Numbered from the stretch's first letter, positions 43,124 to 52,544 are shown. The stretch is DNA of 60,316 bases from Streptomyces spongiae (GCF_009377185.1 NZ_VJZC01000011.1:1-60316), one strand, 5' to 3'. The notes: a model not told the origin generated them from the sequence alone. Made by a program: numbers and translations.

Positions 43124-44416
43124 ATGAGAAGAAGGACGGTCCTGGCCCTCGGCACGGCCGCCGCACTGGTCCTGACCGGCTGTTCCACCATGAGCCCCAG
43201 CAGTGCCGGGGGCGCGGTCACGCTCACCATGGTCGAAAGCCTCACCAACCCCGCTCGCACCGATCTGCTCAAGAGCCTGATAGCCGACTTCCAGAAGCAG
43301 AACCCCAAGATCAAGGTCAATCTGATCTCGCCGCCCACCGAGCAGGCCGACCAGAAGATCCAGCAGATGCTCCAGTCCGGCACCGGCGTGGACACCCTGG
43401 AGGTGCGCGACACCACCGTCGGCCCGTGGTCGAACAACGGCTGGCTCTACGACATGAAGAAGGACCTGAACGGCTGGAAGGGCTGGCAGGCCATGACGGA
43501 GAACGCCGTCAAGGCCTCCCAGGACGCCGAGGGGAAGACCTACTTCATCCCGTACGGCTTCTACGGGCTGAGCCTCTTCTACCGCACCGACCTGATCAAG
43601 AAGGCCGGCTTCAGTGAGCCCCCGGCCACCTGGGAGGACCTGCTGAAGCAGGCCACCGCCATCCAGGACCCGGCCAAGCGCCAGTACGGCTACGCCTTCC
43701 GCGGCGGGGCCAACGCCAACGGCAACGCCACCGCTGCCATCGAGGCCTACGTCGCCGATGACGTCGACCCCGCCAACGGGTTCAAGCTGAAGGACGGCAG
43801 GACGATCTTCTCGGCTCCTGGCGCGCTCGACGCGATGGAGACCTACCTCAAGCTGTTCAAGCAGGCCTCACCCAAGTCGTCGGTCTCCTGGGGCTACCCG
43901 GAGATGGTCGAGGGCTTCTCCAACGGTTCCACGGCCTTCCTGCTCCAGGACCCCGAGGTGATCGCCACGGTCTCGGAGTCCAAGTCGATCACGAAGAGCC
44001 AGTGGAACACCGCCCCGCTGGTGGCGGGCCCCAGCGGCAAGACCGTGCAGCCACTGGCCACCGCCGGATGGGGCGTCGCCAAGGGCAGCAAGCACAAGGC
44101 CGAGGCCGTCAAGCTGGTCGAGTTCCTCTCCCAGGGCGAGGCGTCCACGAACTTCACCAAGAAGAACAGCCTGGTGCCGATCCTCAAGTCGGCGACCGAG
44201 GACTCCTTCTACAAGACGGGCCCCTGGTCGAGCTACGTCACCATGACCGAGAACCCGGACAAGTACCTCGTCGTCACCCAGCCGCGCGGTGTCTCCTGGT
44301 GGACCGAGTGGCAGCAGAAGGCCGACGCCGACGTGCAGAAGATGATCCTCGGCAAGTTGACGCCCAAGAAGCTGCTGGCCGACTGGGACGCGTACTGGAC
44401 CGCGAAGTGGAAGTAG
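43124..44416 (+). CDS. ABC sugar-binding lipoprotein
   Basis: A 430-residue family-1 solute-binding protein. The signal ends in the lipobox LTGC (C20), so it is anchored outside the membrane. The mature part has VTLTMVESLTNPARTDLLKS, GVDTLEVRDTTVGPW and YFIPYGFYGLSLFYRTDLIK, as in maltose- and oligosaccharide-binding proteins. It delivers a sugar to the two permeases that follow. GGAAGAGG precedes ATG 43124, 48 bases after the PLP enzyme. Confidence 0.94.
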   Translation: MRRRTVLALGTAAALVLTGCSTMSPSSAGGAVTLTMVESLTNPARTDLLKSLIADFQKQNPKIKVNLISPPTEQADQKIQQMLQSGTGVDTLEVRDTTVGPWSNNGWLYDMKKDLNGWKGWQAMTENAVKASQDAEGKTYFIPYGFYGLSLFYRTDLIKKAGFSEPPATWEDLLKQATAIQDPAKRQYGYAFRGGANANGNATAAIEAYVADDVDPANGFKLKDGRTIFSAPGALDAMETYLKLFKQASPKSSVSWGYPEMVEGFSNGSTAFLLQDPEVIATVSESKSITKSQWNTAPLVAGPSGKTVQPLATAGWGVAKGSKHKAEAVKLVEFLSQGEASTNFTKKNSLVPILKSATEDSFYKTGPWSSYVTMTENPDKYLVVTQPRGVSWWTEWQQKADADVQKMILGKLTPKKLLADWDAYWTAKWK

Positions 44417-44418
44417 AC

Positions 44419-45411
44419 ATGTCCGCCGCGTCCGCCACCGCGAAGTCGCGATCGGGGCCGGGGCGCCCTTCCCACAAGGGGGGTGCCCCGTCCGGCCACG
44501 GTGCCCGACCGGGCCGCCGCAGGCGGGAGTTCACCACCCGGCGCGGGCTGCTCATCGCCGCCTTCATGGCGCCGGCCGCGGTCTTCGTGGCGGTCTTCAC
44601 CTACTACCCCATGATCGCGGGAAGCCAGATGGCGTTCCGCAACTGGAAGCTGACCGACCTGACCGACACCTCCTGGGTGGGCTGGAAGAACTTCCACGAG
44701 GTGTTCGCCGACCCGGCCTGGGGCACCGTGCTGGCCAACAGCGCCCTCTGGGTGGTGGGTTCGATCGTGCCCCAGTTGGTGATCGGCTTCGCGCTCGCCC
44801 TGTGGCTGCGCCGCCGGTTCCGGTTCCGCGGCCTCTACCAGGCCCTGGTCTTCTTCCCCTGGGCGATCTCCGGGTTCCTCATCGGCATCCTGTTCCGCTG
44901 GTTGTTCAACAGCGAGTTCGGTGTCGTCAACGACCTGCTGCAGAAGGCCGGACTGATCGACCAGCCGATCGCCTGGCTCGCCGAACCGGACAAGGCGATG
45001 ATCGCCGTGCTGGTCGCCAACACCTGGTACGGCGTCACCTTCTTCGCGATCATGATCCTGGCCGCGTTGCAGTCGATCCCGGACGAGTTGTACGAGGCGG
45101 CGGCCCTGGACGGGGCCGGCAAGGTGCGCACGCTCTTGCAGATCACCATCCCCTACATCCGCACCACGCTCGCCCTCACCGTGCTGCTGCGGGTCATCTG
45201 GATCTTCAACTTCCCCGATCTGATCTTCGGGATGACCGGCGGCGGCCCGAACAACGAGACGCAGATCGTGACCACCTGGATGATCCGGATCACCCAGCAG
45301 GGCGACTACGGCCAGGCCTCCGCCATCGGCCTCCTCGTGGTGGCCGGGCTGCTGGTGTTCGCCACGTTCTTCCTGATGGCCACGCGCGAGAAGCGGGAGG
45401 TGAAGCCGTGA
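44419..45411 (+). CDS. ABC sugar permease, first subunit
   Basis: A 330-residue MalF-like permease. A Gly/Arg/Ser-rich cytoplasmic tail (about 1-38) leads into six membrane helices. The ATPase-contact EAA loop is YEAAALDGAGKVRTLLQITI. It starts two bases after the binding-protein stop and overlaps the next permease by four bases. It pairs with that permease to form the transport channel. Confidence 0.93.
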   Translation: MSAASATAKSRSGPGRPSHKGGAPSGHGARPGRRRREFTTRRGLLIAAFMAPAAVFVAVFTYYPMIAGSQMAFRNWKLTDLTDTSWVGWKNFHEVFADPAWGTVLANSALWVVGSIVPQLVIGFALALWLRRRFRFRGLYQALVFFPWAISGFLIGILFRWLFNSEFGVVNDLLQKAGLIDQPIAWLAEPDKAMIAVLVANTWYGVTFFAIMILAALQSIPDELYEAAALDGAGKVRTLLQITIPYIRTTLALTVLLRVIWIFNFPDLIFGMTGGGPNNETQIVTTWMIRITQQGDYGQASAIGLLVVAGLLVFATFFLMATREKREVKP

Positions 45412-46244
45412 TCGGCAAGGAGACCGCGACCGGGCGGACCGTCCGGTTCACCTTCCTCGGGCTGTGGCTGGTCTTCACCGTCTTCCCGCTGTACTGGATC
45501 ACGGTCACCTCGCTCAAGGCGCCCGGCGACATCTTCCGCTTCCCGATCGCCTACTGGCCCGAGCACTTCTCGCTGGAGAACTACACCGACCTGTTCTCCA
45601 AGGCCGACTTCGGTGTGTACCTCACCAACAGCCTCGTTGTCGCGACCGTAGCGGGCGCGGTGGCCACGACGATCTCGATGCTGTCGGCGTACGTGCTGGC
45701 GCGGTTCGAGTTCCGCACCAAGTCCGCCCTGCTGATGGCGGCGCTGGTCACCCAGATGATCCCGTCCTTCATCGCGCTGGGGCCGCTGTACCTGCTCATG
45801 ACCGACCTCAGGCTGGTCGACAACCGCCTCGGGCTCGTCCTCGTCTACATCGCCGTGTGCATTCCGTTCTGCACGGTGATGCTCCGCGGCTTCTTCGAGA
45901 ACATCCCCGACGCGCTGGAGGAGGCCGCCATGATCGACGGACTCTCCCGGTTCGGGGCGCTGTTCAGGGTGCTGCTGCCGGTGATGAGGCCGGGGATCGT
46001 GGCCGCGTTCATCTTCAACTTCGTCAACTGCTGGAACGAGCTGTTCCTTTCGGTGACGCTGATGAACAGCGACGCCAACAAGACCGTCCCCACGGCCCTC
46101 AACGGGTTCATCTCCAGCTTCAACATCGACTGGGGCTCCATGTCCGCGGCGGCCGTGCTGACCATCCTGCCCACGATGGTGCTGTTCGCCTTCGCCAGCC
46201 GCCATATCGTGCAGGGGCTCACTTCCGGTGCGGTGAAAGGCTGA
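45408..46244 (+). CDS. ABC sugar permease, second subunit
   Basis: A 278-residue MalG-like permease with six membrane helices. The EAA loop is LEEAAMIDGLSRFGALFRVL. GTG 45408 overlaps the preceding stop (GTGA). No ATPase gene is present in the cluster; Streptomyces sugar importers commonly share the MsiK ATPase encoded elsewhere. Confidence 0.94.
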   Translation: MIGKETATGRTVRFTFLGLWLVFTVFPLYWITVTSLKAPGDIFRFPIAYWPEHFSLENYTDLFSKADFGVYLTNSLVVATVAGAVATTISMLSAYVLARFEFRTKSALLMAALVTQMIPSFIALGPLYLLMTDLRLVDNRLGLVLVYIAVCIPFCTVMLRGFFENIPDALEEAAMIDGLSRFGALFRVLLPVMRPGIVAAFIFNFVNCWNELFLSVTLMNSDANKTVPTALNGFISSFNIDWGSMSAAAVLTILPTMVLFAFASRHIVQGLTSGAVKG

Positions 46245-46248
46245 GCGG

Positions 46249-47874
46249 ATGTACGAGATCGACGTTTCCCTTCCTGACTCCGTCCATGTGATCGCCGGGA
46301 CCGACGATGTCGCTCGCCCCGCGGCACCCTCGGGGACGGGTCGATGGACGGTGTCCGGCGTGCAGGTGACGGCACGTCAAGATGCGGGCGGGAGCCTGCG
46401 GTTGAGGGTCGCCGCACCCGGGCCGCAGGGCGTTTCGAAGGTGGCGCTGCGCTGGCGGCACCACCCCGGTGGCCGTCCTCCCGCCCTGGTGCTCGGCGAC
46501 ACCTGGGAGCGTTCGTACGGCGATCTGCAGTGGCGCGGCATCCAGCCGGAGCGGCCGCTGCCCTGGTACTGGCTCGGCACCGACCCCGCCACCGGCACCA
46601 CCGCGGGGCTCGGCGTCCGCACCCGCGCCGGCGCCCTGTGCAGCTGGACGGTGGACGAGGACGGCACCACTCTGTGGCTGGACGTGCGCTCCGGCGGCCT
46701 GCCGGTGCTGCCGGGTGAGCGGGAGCTGGCCGCCGCCACGGTCGTCGGGGTGACGGCCGACGGCTCCGTCACCCCGTACACCGCCCTGCAGCCCCTGTGT
46801 TCCGCCATGTCCCCCGACCCGCTGCTGCCCGAGCAGCCGGTGGTCGGCTGCAACAACTGGTACTACGCCTACGGCAGGGACTTCGGCCCCGACGCCGTGC
46901 TGCGCGACGCCGACACCATCGCCGAGTACGCCGGGGACCATCCGGTGCGGCCCTTCTGCGTCGTCGACGACGGCTGGACGGAGGGCGGCGGCAGCGCCCC
47001 GGGCGGGCCGTGGGACACCGGTCTGCCGGGGGTGTTCGACGACATGGCGGGCCTGGCCGCCGGGATGGCCGAGCGGGGAGCCCGGCCGGGGGTGTGGTTC
47101 CGGCCGCTGTTGTCCCGCATCGAGACCAAAGGGATGCGCACGGATGTGGGCCGCCCCGGCCGGATCCCGCTCGACCCGTCGCTGGACGACACGCTGACCA
47201 CCGTCGCCGCCGATGTCGCCCGCTTCCGCGCCTGGGGCTTCGAGCTGATCAAGCACGACTTCAGCACGTACGACGTCTTCGGCCGCTTCCACCCGGACAC
47301 CCCGCCCGAGATGGCCGGGCCCGGCTGGCGGCTGGCCGACCGCACCCGTACCACCGCCGAGGTGCTGGTCGCCCTCTACCGCGCCATCGCCGAGGCCGCC
47401 GGCGACGCGTTGGTGATCGGCTGCAACACCGTGGGCCACCTGGCGGCGGGCCTGGTGCAGGTGCAGCGCACGGGCGACGACACCTCGGGCCGGCACTGGG
47501 AGCGGACCCGGCGCATGGGGATCAACACCCTCGGCTTCCGGCTGGCCCAGCACAACCGCTTCTACGCGCTGGACGCCGACTGCGTGCCGTGCACCCCGGC
47601 GACGGAGTGGGCGCTGAACCGTCAGTTCCTCGACCTGGTGGCCCGCTCGGGCACCGCCCTGTTCGTCTCCGTCGACCCCGCCGCCCGCACCGCGCAGACC
47701 GACGCCGACCTCACCGCGGCCGTCCGGCTCGCTTTGGACGGCGGCGCCCCGGGCGGTGTCGAGCCGCTGGACTGGCTCTCCACCACGGCCCCTCGCCGCT
47801 GGCGGAGCGCCGGGGAGGACCTCACCTACTCCTGGTCGCAGCCCTGGGGCGCCTGGCCGCTGCTTCCGGGCTGA
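46249..47874 (+). CDS. Cytoplasmic GH36-like glycoside hydrolase
   Basis: A 541-residue enzyme with an N-terminal beta-sandwich (1-190) and a TIM barrel like that of GH36/GH27 alpha-galactosidases. D337 in FELIKHDFSTYDVFG (the K-x-D motif) is the probable nucleophile and D410 or D411 in RTGDDTSGRHW the acid/base. PEQPVVGCNNWYYAYG opens the barrel. There is no signal peptide, so it would cleave an imported alpha-galactoside-like sugar inside the cell. It starts four bases after the permease gene. Sugar specificity is unknown and it may be a distant or unclassified member. Confidence 0.85.
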   Translation: MYEIDVSLPDSVHVIAGTDDVARPAAPSGTGRWTVSGVQVTARQDAGGSLRLRVAAPGPQGVSKVALRWRHHPGGRPPALVLGDTWERSYGDLQWRGIQPERPLPWYWLGTDPATGTTAGLGVRTRAGALCSWTVDEDGTTLWLDVRSGGLPVLPGERELAAATVVGVTADGSVTPYTALQPLCSAMSPDPLLPEQPVVGCNNWYYAYGRDFGPDAVLRDADTIAEYAGDHPVRPFCVVDDGWTEGGGSAPGGPWDTGLPGVFDDMAGLAAGMAERGARPGVWFRPLLSRIETKGMRTDVGRPGRIPLDPSLDDTLTTVAADVARFRAWGFELIKHDFSTYDVFGRFHPDTPPEMAGPGWRLADRTRTTAEVLVALYRAIAEAAGDALVIGCNTVGHLAAGLVQVQRTGDDTSGRHWERTRRMGINTLGFRLAQHNRFYALDADCVPCTPATEWALNRQFLDLVARSGTALFVSVDPAARTAQTDADLTAAVRLALDGGAPGGVEPLDWLSTTAPRRWRSAGEDLTYSWSQPWGAWPLLPG

Positions 47875-47905
47875 CGACCGGGTGGCCGCCGTCTTCAAGG
47901 GGCGC

Positions 47906-49293
47906 TCAACGGGCGACGGTCACCTCGGCCGTGTCATTGGCCGGACGCGTGTCACGGCGGTCGTTCCCTCCTTCGGCGTCCCGCACACTCAGACGGCCCG
48001 TGCCGGGCTCGCCGAGCCGCACGGTGAAGGGGAACTCCTCCGCTTCTCCGGGCCGGATGCGCTCCAGGAGGCAGGCGTACGTCCGGCCCTCATGCGAGCA
48101 GCCTCCTCCTCGGCGTTCAGCATCGGCTCCTTGCGTACGGTGGTGCCCGGTGGCAGCGTGAAGACGAGTTTCCCGCTCTGTCCGGGGTCGCCCGGCCCGT
48201 TGTTGCGGACGGCGATGTCGAAGGAGCGCTCGGACCCCGGAGCTCCGTTCAGCTCGACGGGGAGGACCTCGTAGTCCGAGGTGGTGTCCAGCCGTACCTC
48301 GTTCGTGGTTCGGTCGCCGCTGAAAGCGCCCTGCCGGCCGGTGTCTTCGGCGGCGACGGCTCGCAGGACCGGTCCGCTGCCCGTCGCGGTGTGCGGCGGG
48401 AGCACGTCGTCCTCACCGGGCCCGACGTTCAGTGCCCACGCTTCCAGGGAGACGAAGCCGTACATCTGTGTCGTGGAGGCGCGTACCTGCACCTCGGGTC
48501 GGAGCACGACCGTGCGGCCGGGAGGTATCCGGACGTCGGGGAGGAAACATATGGAGACGTTCTCGCCGTTCTGCTCACCGTAACGACAACCTCGGTGCCT
48601 CGTTCGAAAGGTCACTCCGTCCCTGCCTCCCACCATCAGGGCGATGCCTTCCGTCGCGACCTCCCCGCGGTTGCGGACGACGACCGGGACTCCGACCTCT
48701 GCACCGGGCGTGACGTCGTCCCACCGCGCGGGCTCGCGCACCTCCACGACCGGTTCGCCCACCACGACACGGGTCCGGGCCGTCAGCGTCTCCCCCTTCT
48801 CGGTGCTGAACCGGAAGCGCACCTGACCACGCTGCCCCGCCCTGCTGCCCTCAGCCGCGACGGGAAGGACCCGGTCCATGGCGTGCCGGGTGTCGTAGTC
48901 GCCGTTCACCTTGCAGACGACCTTCACCGCGTCGCCCTCGCAGCGGGGAGCGCCCTTCTTCGCTCCCGCCACCTCCAGGCGCACGACCTTCTCGGAGCCG
49001 CTCACGTCCACGGTCAGTTCATGGTCCTGGGCTCCATAGCCGCTGGGCGCCTCCTTATCCGTGGCCTGGACGCGGAAGCGCTCCTTGCCCTCGGGGCCCG
49101 TGGGGTCGCCGTGTGGCCGGAGATAGAACAGCTCCGGTGTCGTCAACGAGGACTTGGCGTCACCGCCACCGCACGCGGTCAGGCTCCCCACCAGCAGCAG
49201 GGACACGAGAGCACCGCACCACACCGCTGCCCGCCCGCGTAACCACCCGACAGCTCCACCGGCACGAGGCTCACATGTGATCATGCCGGTCAC
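47906..49293 (-). pseudogene. Lipoprotein gene with a frameshift near its 3' end
   Basis: The open frame 49293-47989 encodes a lipoprotein: signal ending in the lipobox LTAC (C41), then beta-rich domains with VVVRNRGEVATEGIALMVGG and FDIAVRNNGPGD, like CARDB/NEW3 adhesion domains. After LNAEEE the sequence turns into Ser/Arg/Pro-rich nonsense and stops at 47989. In the -1 frame from about 48111 the reading resumes as HEGRTYACLLERIRPGEAEE, continues FPFTVRLGEPG and SVRDAEGGNDRRD, and stops at 47906. A single missing base in the repeat CCTCCTCCTC (48102-48111) explains this. GTG 49293 is the start, with GGGGGAG 7 bases upstream. It may be a true mutation, a sequencing error or a slippage site. 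Confidence 0.8.
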
Positions 49294-49326
49294 TCAACCA
49301 CTCCCCCGTCACGGAACAGCGACGGT

Positions 49327-50319
49327 TCAGGCGCGGACCAGCTCCAGCGCCTCGTTCAGGTTGTGCTCGGCGATGCCCGCCATGAACTCCCGGTCGGGGA
49401 AGTCCCCGTCGAGCAGCCGCAACGGGCCCGCTGTCAGCGAGAGTCGCTGCGCGAGCATGTAGAGGGCGAGCCGGTCCTCGTCCAGGCCGTCCACCGCCAG
49501 TGGCCGGTAAGCGTCGTGCAGACGTATCCGGAGGAAGACGTGCTCCCATTCGACGTCGAAGTACGTCAGTCCCTCGATGTCGACCGGCACCGGGTTCCCG
49601 TCCGCGTCGACCCGCACATGGTCCGGACCCAGTTCGCCGTGCACGACCGAGTACTCCGCGCGCGGACGCACCGCCGCCGCCAGTACCCGCAGCCGCTCCT
49701 GAAGCCGCTCGCGGGCGTTCGCGATCCGCGGGTCACGCGAGGCGGCCTCGGCGAGGTCCCGCTGAGCGCGTTCGAGCACCACGCCCTCGCAGGACGTTCC
49801 GCGCGAGGTCCCTCCGCCGTCCACCACGGCGACCTTGCCGTAGGCGGGTGCCCGGTGGAGCCGCATCGCCTCCAGCGCCTCCGCGAACCGGGCCATGACC
49901 GGAGCGGCCGCACGCGGGTCGCGCTCGAGCAGTTCCTCCAGGTTCTCCCCCGGGACGTCCTCGACGATCGCGAGGTCGGCCGGGTGATGGGTGCCGTCGC
50001 GGTCGAGGAGGCGGATCGCGGGGACGCGGACGCCGAGCGCGTCCAGCCGCGCGTGCGCGGCCTCGAACAGGTCGAGCCCGGCGCCGGACGAGAAGGGCTC
50101 GGTGAGATCGTCGTCGCCCTCGGCCTGGGGCCAGTAGTTCTCGGCGGCGTCCCACAGGTAGGCGATCGCCGTCGTGGAGTCGTCCATCGTCAGGCGGTAC
50201 ACGCCCTTCGTGGTGCCGCCCGCGACCCGCTCGACCGCCTCCAGCCGTCGCCCACCGCCCAGCGCGACCCGCGCCGCACCCGCCAGCTGCTCCCGCGTCA
50301 CTGCCCTGCGCGCCATCAC
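49327..50319 (-). CDS. Phosphotransferase (APH/choline-kinase fold)
   Basis: A 330-residue protein-kinase-like phosphotransferase. The catalytic segment is YSVVHGELGPDHVRVD followed by VPVDIEGLTYFDVEWEHVF, where the usual HGD is HGE and the metal Asp is in DIEG. The N-terminal lobe has GGTTKGVYRLTMDD. Members phosphorylate aminoglycosides, sugars or other small alcohols; the substrate here is unknown. GTG 50319 is favoured by GGAGGGG 8 bases upstream; ATG 50316 is the alternative. It lies 33 bases upstream of the frameshifted lipoprotein gene on the same strand. Confidence 0.8.
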   Translation of the reverse strand: MMARRAVTREQLAGAARVALGGGRRLEAVERVAGGTTKGVYRLTMDDSTTAIAYLWDAAENYWPQAEGDDDLTEPFSSGAGLDLFEAAHARLDALGVRVPAIRLLDRDGTHHPADLAIVEDVPGENLEELLERDPRAAAPVMARFAEALEAMRLHRAPAYGKVAVVDGGGTSRGTSCEGVVLERAQRDLAEAASRDPRIANARERLQERLRVLAAAVRPRAEYSVVHGELGPDHVRVDADGNPVPVDIEGLTYFDVEWEHVFLRIRLHDAYRPLAVDGLDEDRLALYMLAQRLSLTAGPLRLLDGDFPDREFMAGIAEHNLNEALELVRA

Positions 50320-50412
50320 CCGAACCGCCCCTCCACCACGCGTCACGACAACCCGCGCACGGTACACAGCCCCAGGCGGCCTTATCGAGTCCGGTGCGGT
50401 ACCGCGCGTCCC

Positions 50413-50458
50413 GTAGGGGCGCGGGGAACGGCGCGATCAGCCCCCACCGGCCCGCGGA
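50413..50458. repeat. Streptomyces-type intergenic hairpin repeat
   Basis: The stretch beginning GTAGGGGCGCGGGGAACGGC and ending CCCCCACCGGCCCGCGGA looks like a very common Streptomyces intergenic element (remembered form GGGGCGCGGGGAACTGCGCG followed by a CCCC block). GGGGC at its left can pair with GCCCC to the right, giving a terminator-like stem. It lies between the MarR and phosphotransferase genes. Confidence 0.6.
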
Positions 50459-50482
50459 TTCATCACCGGCCGTCCAGCGGAG

Positions 50483-50989
50483 CTAACGGCGGCGCCAAGG
50501 CAGCACCGCCGAGTCGCTCCGGGAGGACTCCGCGCGCTGCACGGCTCCGCCGATCGCCTCACCGATCTCGGCGAGCTGCCGCACCTGCTCCGGAGTGAGC
50601 GCGTCGAAGACCGCACGGCGTACGGCTTCCACGTGGCCCGGAGCGGCCCGCTCCAGTACGGCGCGCCCTTCGTCGGTGAGGACGGCGAGCTGGCCGCGCC
50701 CGTCGGCGGGATCCTCGCGCCGGTCCACGAGGCCGGCCTCGCGCAGCCGGTTCACCGCGTGGGTGAGCCGGCTGCGAGTGATCTTCAGACGATGGGCCAG
50801 TTCCGACATGCACAGAGCCCCGTCGGGCACCGAGGACAGATGGGACAGCAACCCGTAGTCCGCGTGGGTCATCCCCGCGTCGCGCCGCAGCTGCCGGTTC
50901 AGGTAGTCGGCGAGCAGGGTGGAGAAGTCGACGTAGGCCAGCCAGGCCCGTTGTTCCTCGGCGTCGAGCCAGCGTGGCGAGGTGGACAT
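50483..50989 (-). CDS. MarR-family regulator
   Basis: A 168-residue MarR regulator. The winged helix is SELAHRLKITRSRLTHAVNR followed by the wing DRREDPADGRGQLAVLTDEG. The N-terminal helices (WLAYVDFSTLLADYLNRQL) form the dimer and ligand region. ATG 50989 has TACAGT as a -10 box six bases upstream and no ribosome-binding site, so translation is probably leaderless. The palindrome at 51005-51020 just upstream is a likely site for its own repression. Target genes other than itself are not evident. Confidence 0.9.
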   Translation of the reverse strand: MSTSPRWLDAEEQRAWLAYVDFSTLLADYLNRQLRRDAGMTHADYGLLSHLSSVPDGALCMSELAHRLKITRSRLTHAVNRLREAGLVDRREDPADGRGQLAVLTDEGRAVLERAAPGHVEAVRRAVFDALTPEQVRQLAEIGEAIGGAVQRAESSRSDSAVLPWRRR

Positions 50990-50995
50990 GGCCAC

Positions 50996-51020
50996 ACTGT
51001 ACCTGTTTGAAAACTCAAAC
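50996..51020 (-). promoter_or_regulatory. Leaderless promoter and MarR-type operator
   Basis: On the minus strand TACAGT (51001-50996) is a -10 box with six bases before the ATG at 50989. GTTTGAAAACTCAAAC (51005-51020), arms GTTTGA and TCAAAC, is a MarR-type palindrome just upstream of the -10 box. It also contains the stop codon of the upstream peptidase gene (51015-51017). Confidence 0.65.
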
Positions 51021-52544
51021 GCCCGAGACCACCCGGCGCCCGTGCCCGTCCTGGTCGCAGATGACGTCCCGCGCCGGCCGCTCCCCCGTCGCCAGGAAGT
51101 GGGACACCGTCCGGTCGCCGCAGGCGTTGCCGTTGTCCAGGTAGGCGCCGTGACCGGTGGAGTCCACGGTCACCATGACGGCGCGCCGGCCGAGGGACTC
51201 GCGGAGTTCGAGGGCGCCGCTGAGGGGGGTGGCCACGTCACGCCGGTTCTGGACGATGAGGACGCTGGAGGGGCCACGGTCGGTGATCCGTACCGCGGGC
51301 TCCTTCGGCGGGTACGGCCAGGCGGCGCACACCATCGCGTTCCTCGGCATCCCTGCGGTCAGCGGGAACTTGACTCGGCTTTCGTCAACTCCCTTCCGGT
51401 ACACGGACGTTGACCCGGGCCAATCGACGTCGTTGCAGACAGTTCCGGCCAGGACCGCGAGGCTCTGCTGCATGACCGTCTCGGGCGGCGCGGGCGGCGC
51501 GGGCGGCACGGTGCCCTTCCGGGCGGCCAGGATCAGCCGGGCCAGGATGGGGTAGTTGTCGGGGTCGTAGAGGCTGTCCAGCATGGTCTGGCGCAGCACG
51601 TTGCCGTTGAGCTCCGACGGTGTGGCTCCGGGCCAGGGGATGGGCTCGCGGTCGAGGCGGGCGGCGAGGCGGAGGAAGAGGGGGCGTACCTCGGCGGCGG
51701 TCCGGGCCACGCGGTCGGGGTTGCCGGGTGCCGACGCCCACTTGGCGAACTCGGGGAAGTTGTCCTCGACCCCCTCCTCGAACCTGGCGAGCCAGCCGCG
51801 GGCCACCCGGGTGTGGTCGGGGTCGTCGCTGCTGTCCAGCACGACGCGGTCGGTACGGTGCGGGAACAGCTGGTTGTAGACGGCGCCGACGTACGTGCCG
51901 TACGACACTCCCCAGGCCGAGATCTTCCGCTCGCCGAGCGCGGCCCGGATGCGGTCGAGGTCGCGGGCCTCGTTGGCGGTGCTGATGTGCCGTATCAGCT
52001 CGCCGCCGTTGCGCGCGCAGGCGTCCGACATCCGCCGGGCGGTGGCCATGTTCTCCGTGACGGAGCCGTCGGGGGCCGGCCAGGGGAAGAGTTTCGTCCG
52101 GTCGAGGTCGTCCCGTTCCAGGTCGCAGCTGACGGGGGTGGAGCGGCCGTATCCCCGGGGGTCGAACCCGATCAGGTCGTAGGCGTCCCGCACCTTCTGC
52201 GGCAGCTTCTGCCCCTCGCCCGAGGGGTGGCCGAGGCTGCCGCCGCCGGGTCCGCCGGGGATCATGAACAGCGCGCCGCGGCGCGCCCGAGGGTTCTCGG
52301 CGGGGATGCGGGAGAACGCGACGGTGATCTTCCTGCCCTGCGGGTCGGAGTAGTCCATCGGCACCTCGACGGTCGCGCACTCCTGCCGGGGGTCGAGCCC
52401 CGTCCCCTCGCACTTCGTCCAGTCGAGGGGCGGTGGCTCGGGAGCAGTGGCCGTCGAGGCGGTCGCGGTGGTGAGGGGTACGGCGAGGCTCAGGACCGCC
52501 GCGGAGGCGGCGAACAGGGCCGCGTTTCGCTTGATCGTCGTCAT
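51015..52544 (-). CDS. Secreted tripeptidyl aminopeptidase-like hydrolase
   Basis: A 509-residue exported alpha/beta hydrolase of the S33 TAP type. Signal peptide about 1-30. GALFMIPGGPGGGS is the oxyanion loop, the nucleophile Ser is in WGVSYGTYVGAV, the Asp in VQNRRDVATP and the His in DSTGHGAYLDN of the C-terminal TAP-like domain. Such Streptomyces enzymes remove tripeptides from secreted proteins; some relatives act on esters or amides. Four or more cysteines suggest disulfides. Its stop overlaps the MarR operator of the next gene. Confidence 0.9.
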   Translation of the reverse strand: MTTIKRNAALFAASAAVLSLAVPLTTATASTATAPEPPPLDWTKCEGTGLDPRQECATVEVPMDYSDPQGRKITVAFSRIPAENPRARRGALFMIPGGPGGGSLGHPSGEGQKLPQKVRDAYDLIGFDPRGYGRSTPVSCDLERDDLDRTKLFPWPAPDGSVTENMATARRMSDACARNGGELIRHISTANEARDLDRIRAALGERKISAWGVSYGTYVGAVYNQLFPHRTDRVVLDSSDDPDHTRVARGWLARFEEGVEDNFPEFAKWASAPGNPDRVARTAAEVRPLFLRLAARLDREPIPWPGATPSELNGNVLRQTMLDSLYDPDNYPILARLILAARKGTVPPAPPAPPETVMQQSLAVLAGTVCNDVDWPGSTSVYRKGVDESRVKFPLTAGMPRNAMVCAAWPYPPKEPAVRITDRGPSSVLIVQNRRDVATPLSGALELRESLGRRAVMVTVDSTGHGAYLDNGNACGDRTVSHFLATGERPARDVICDQDGHGRRVVSGV

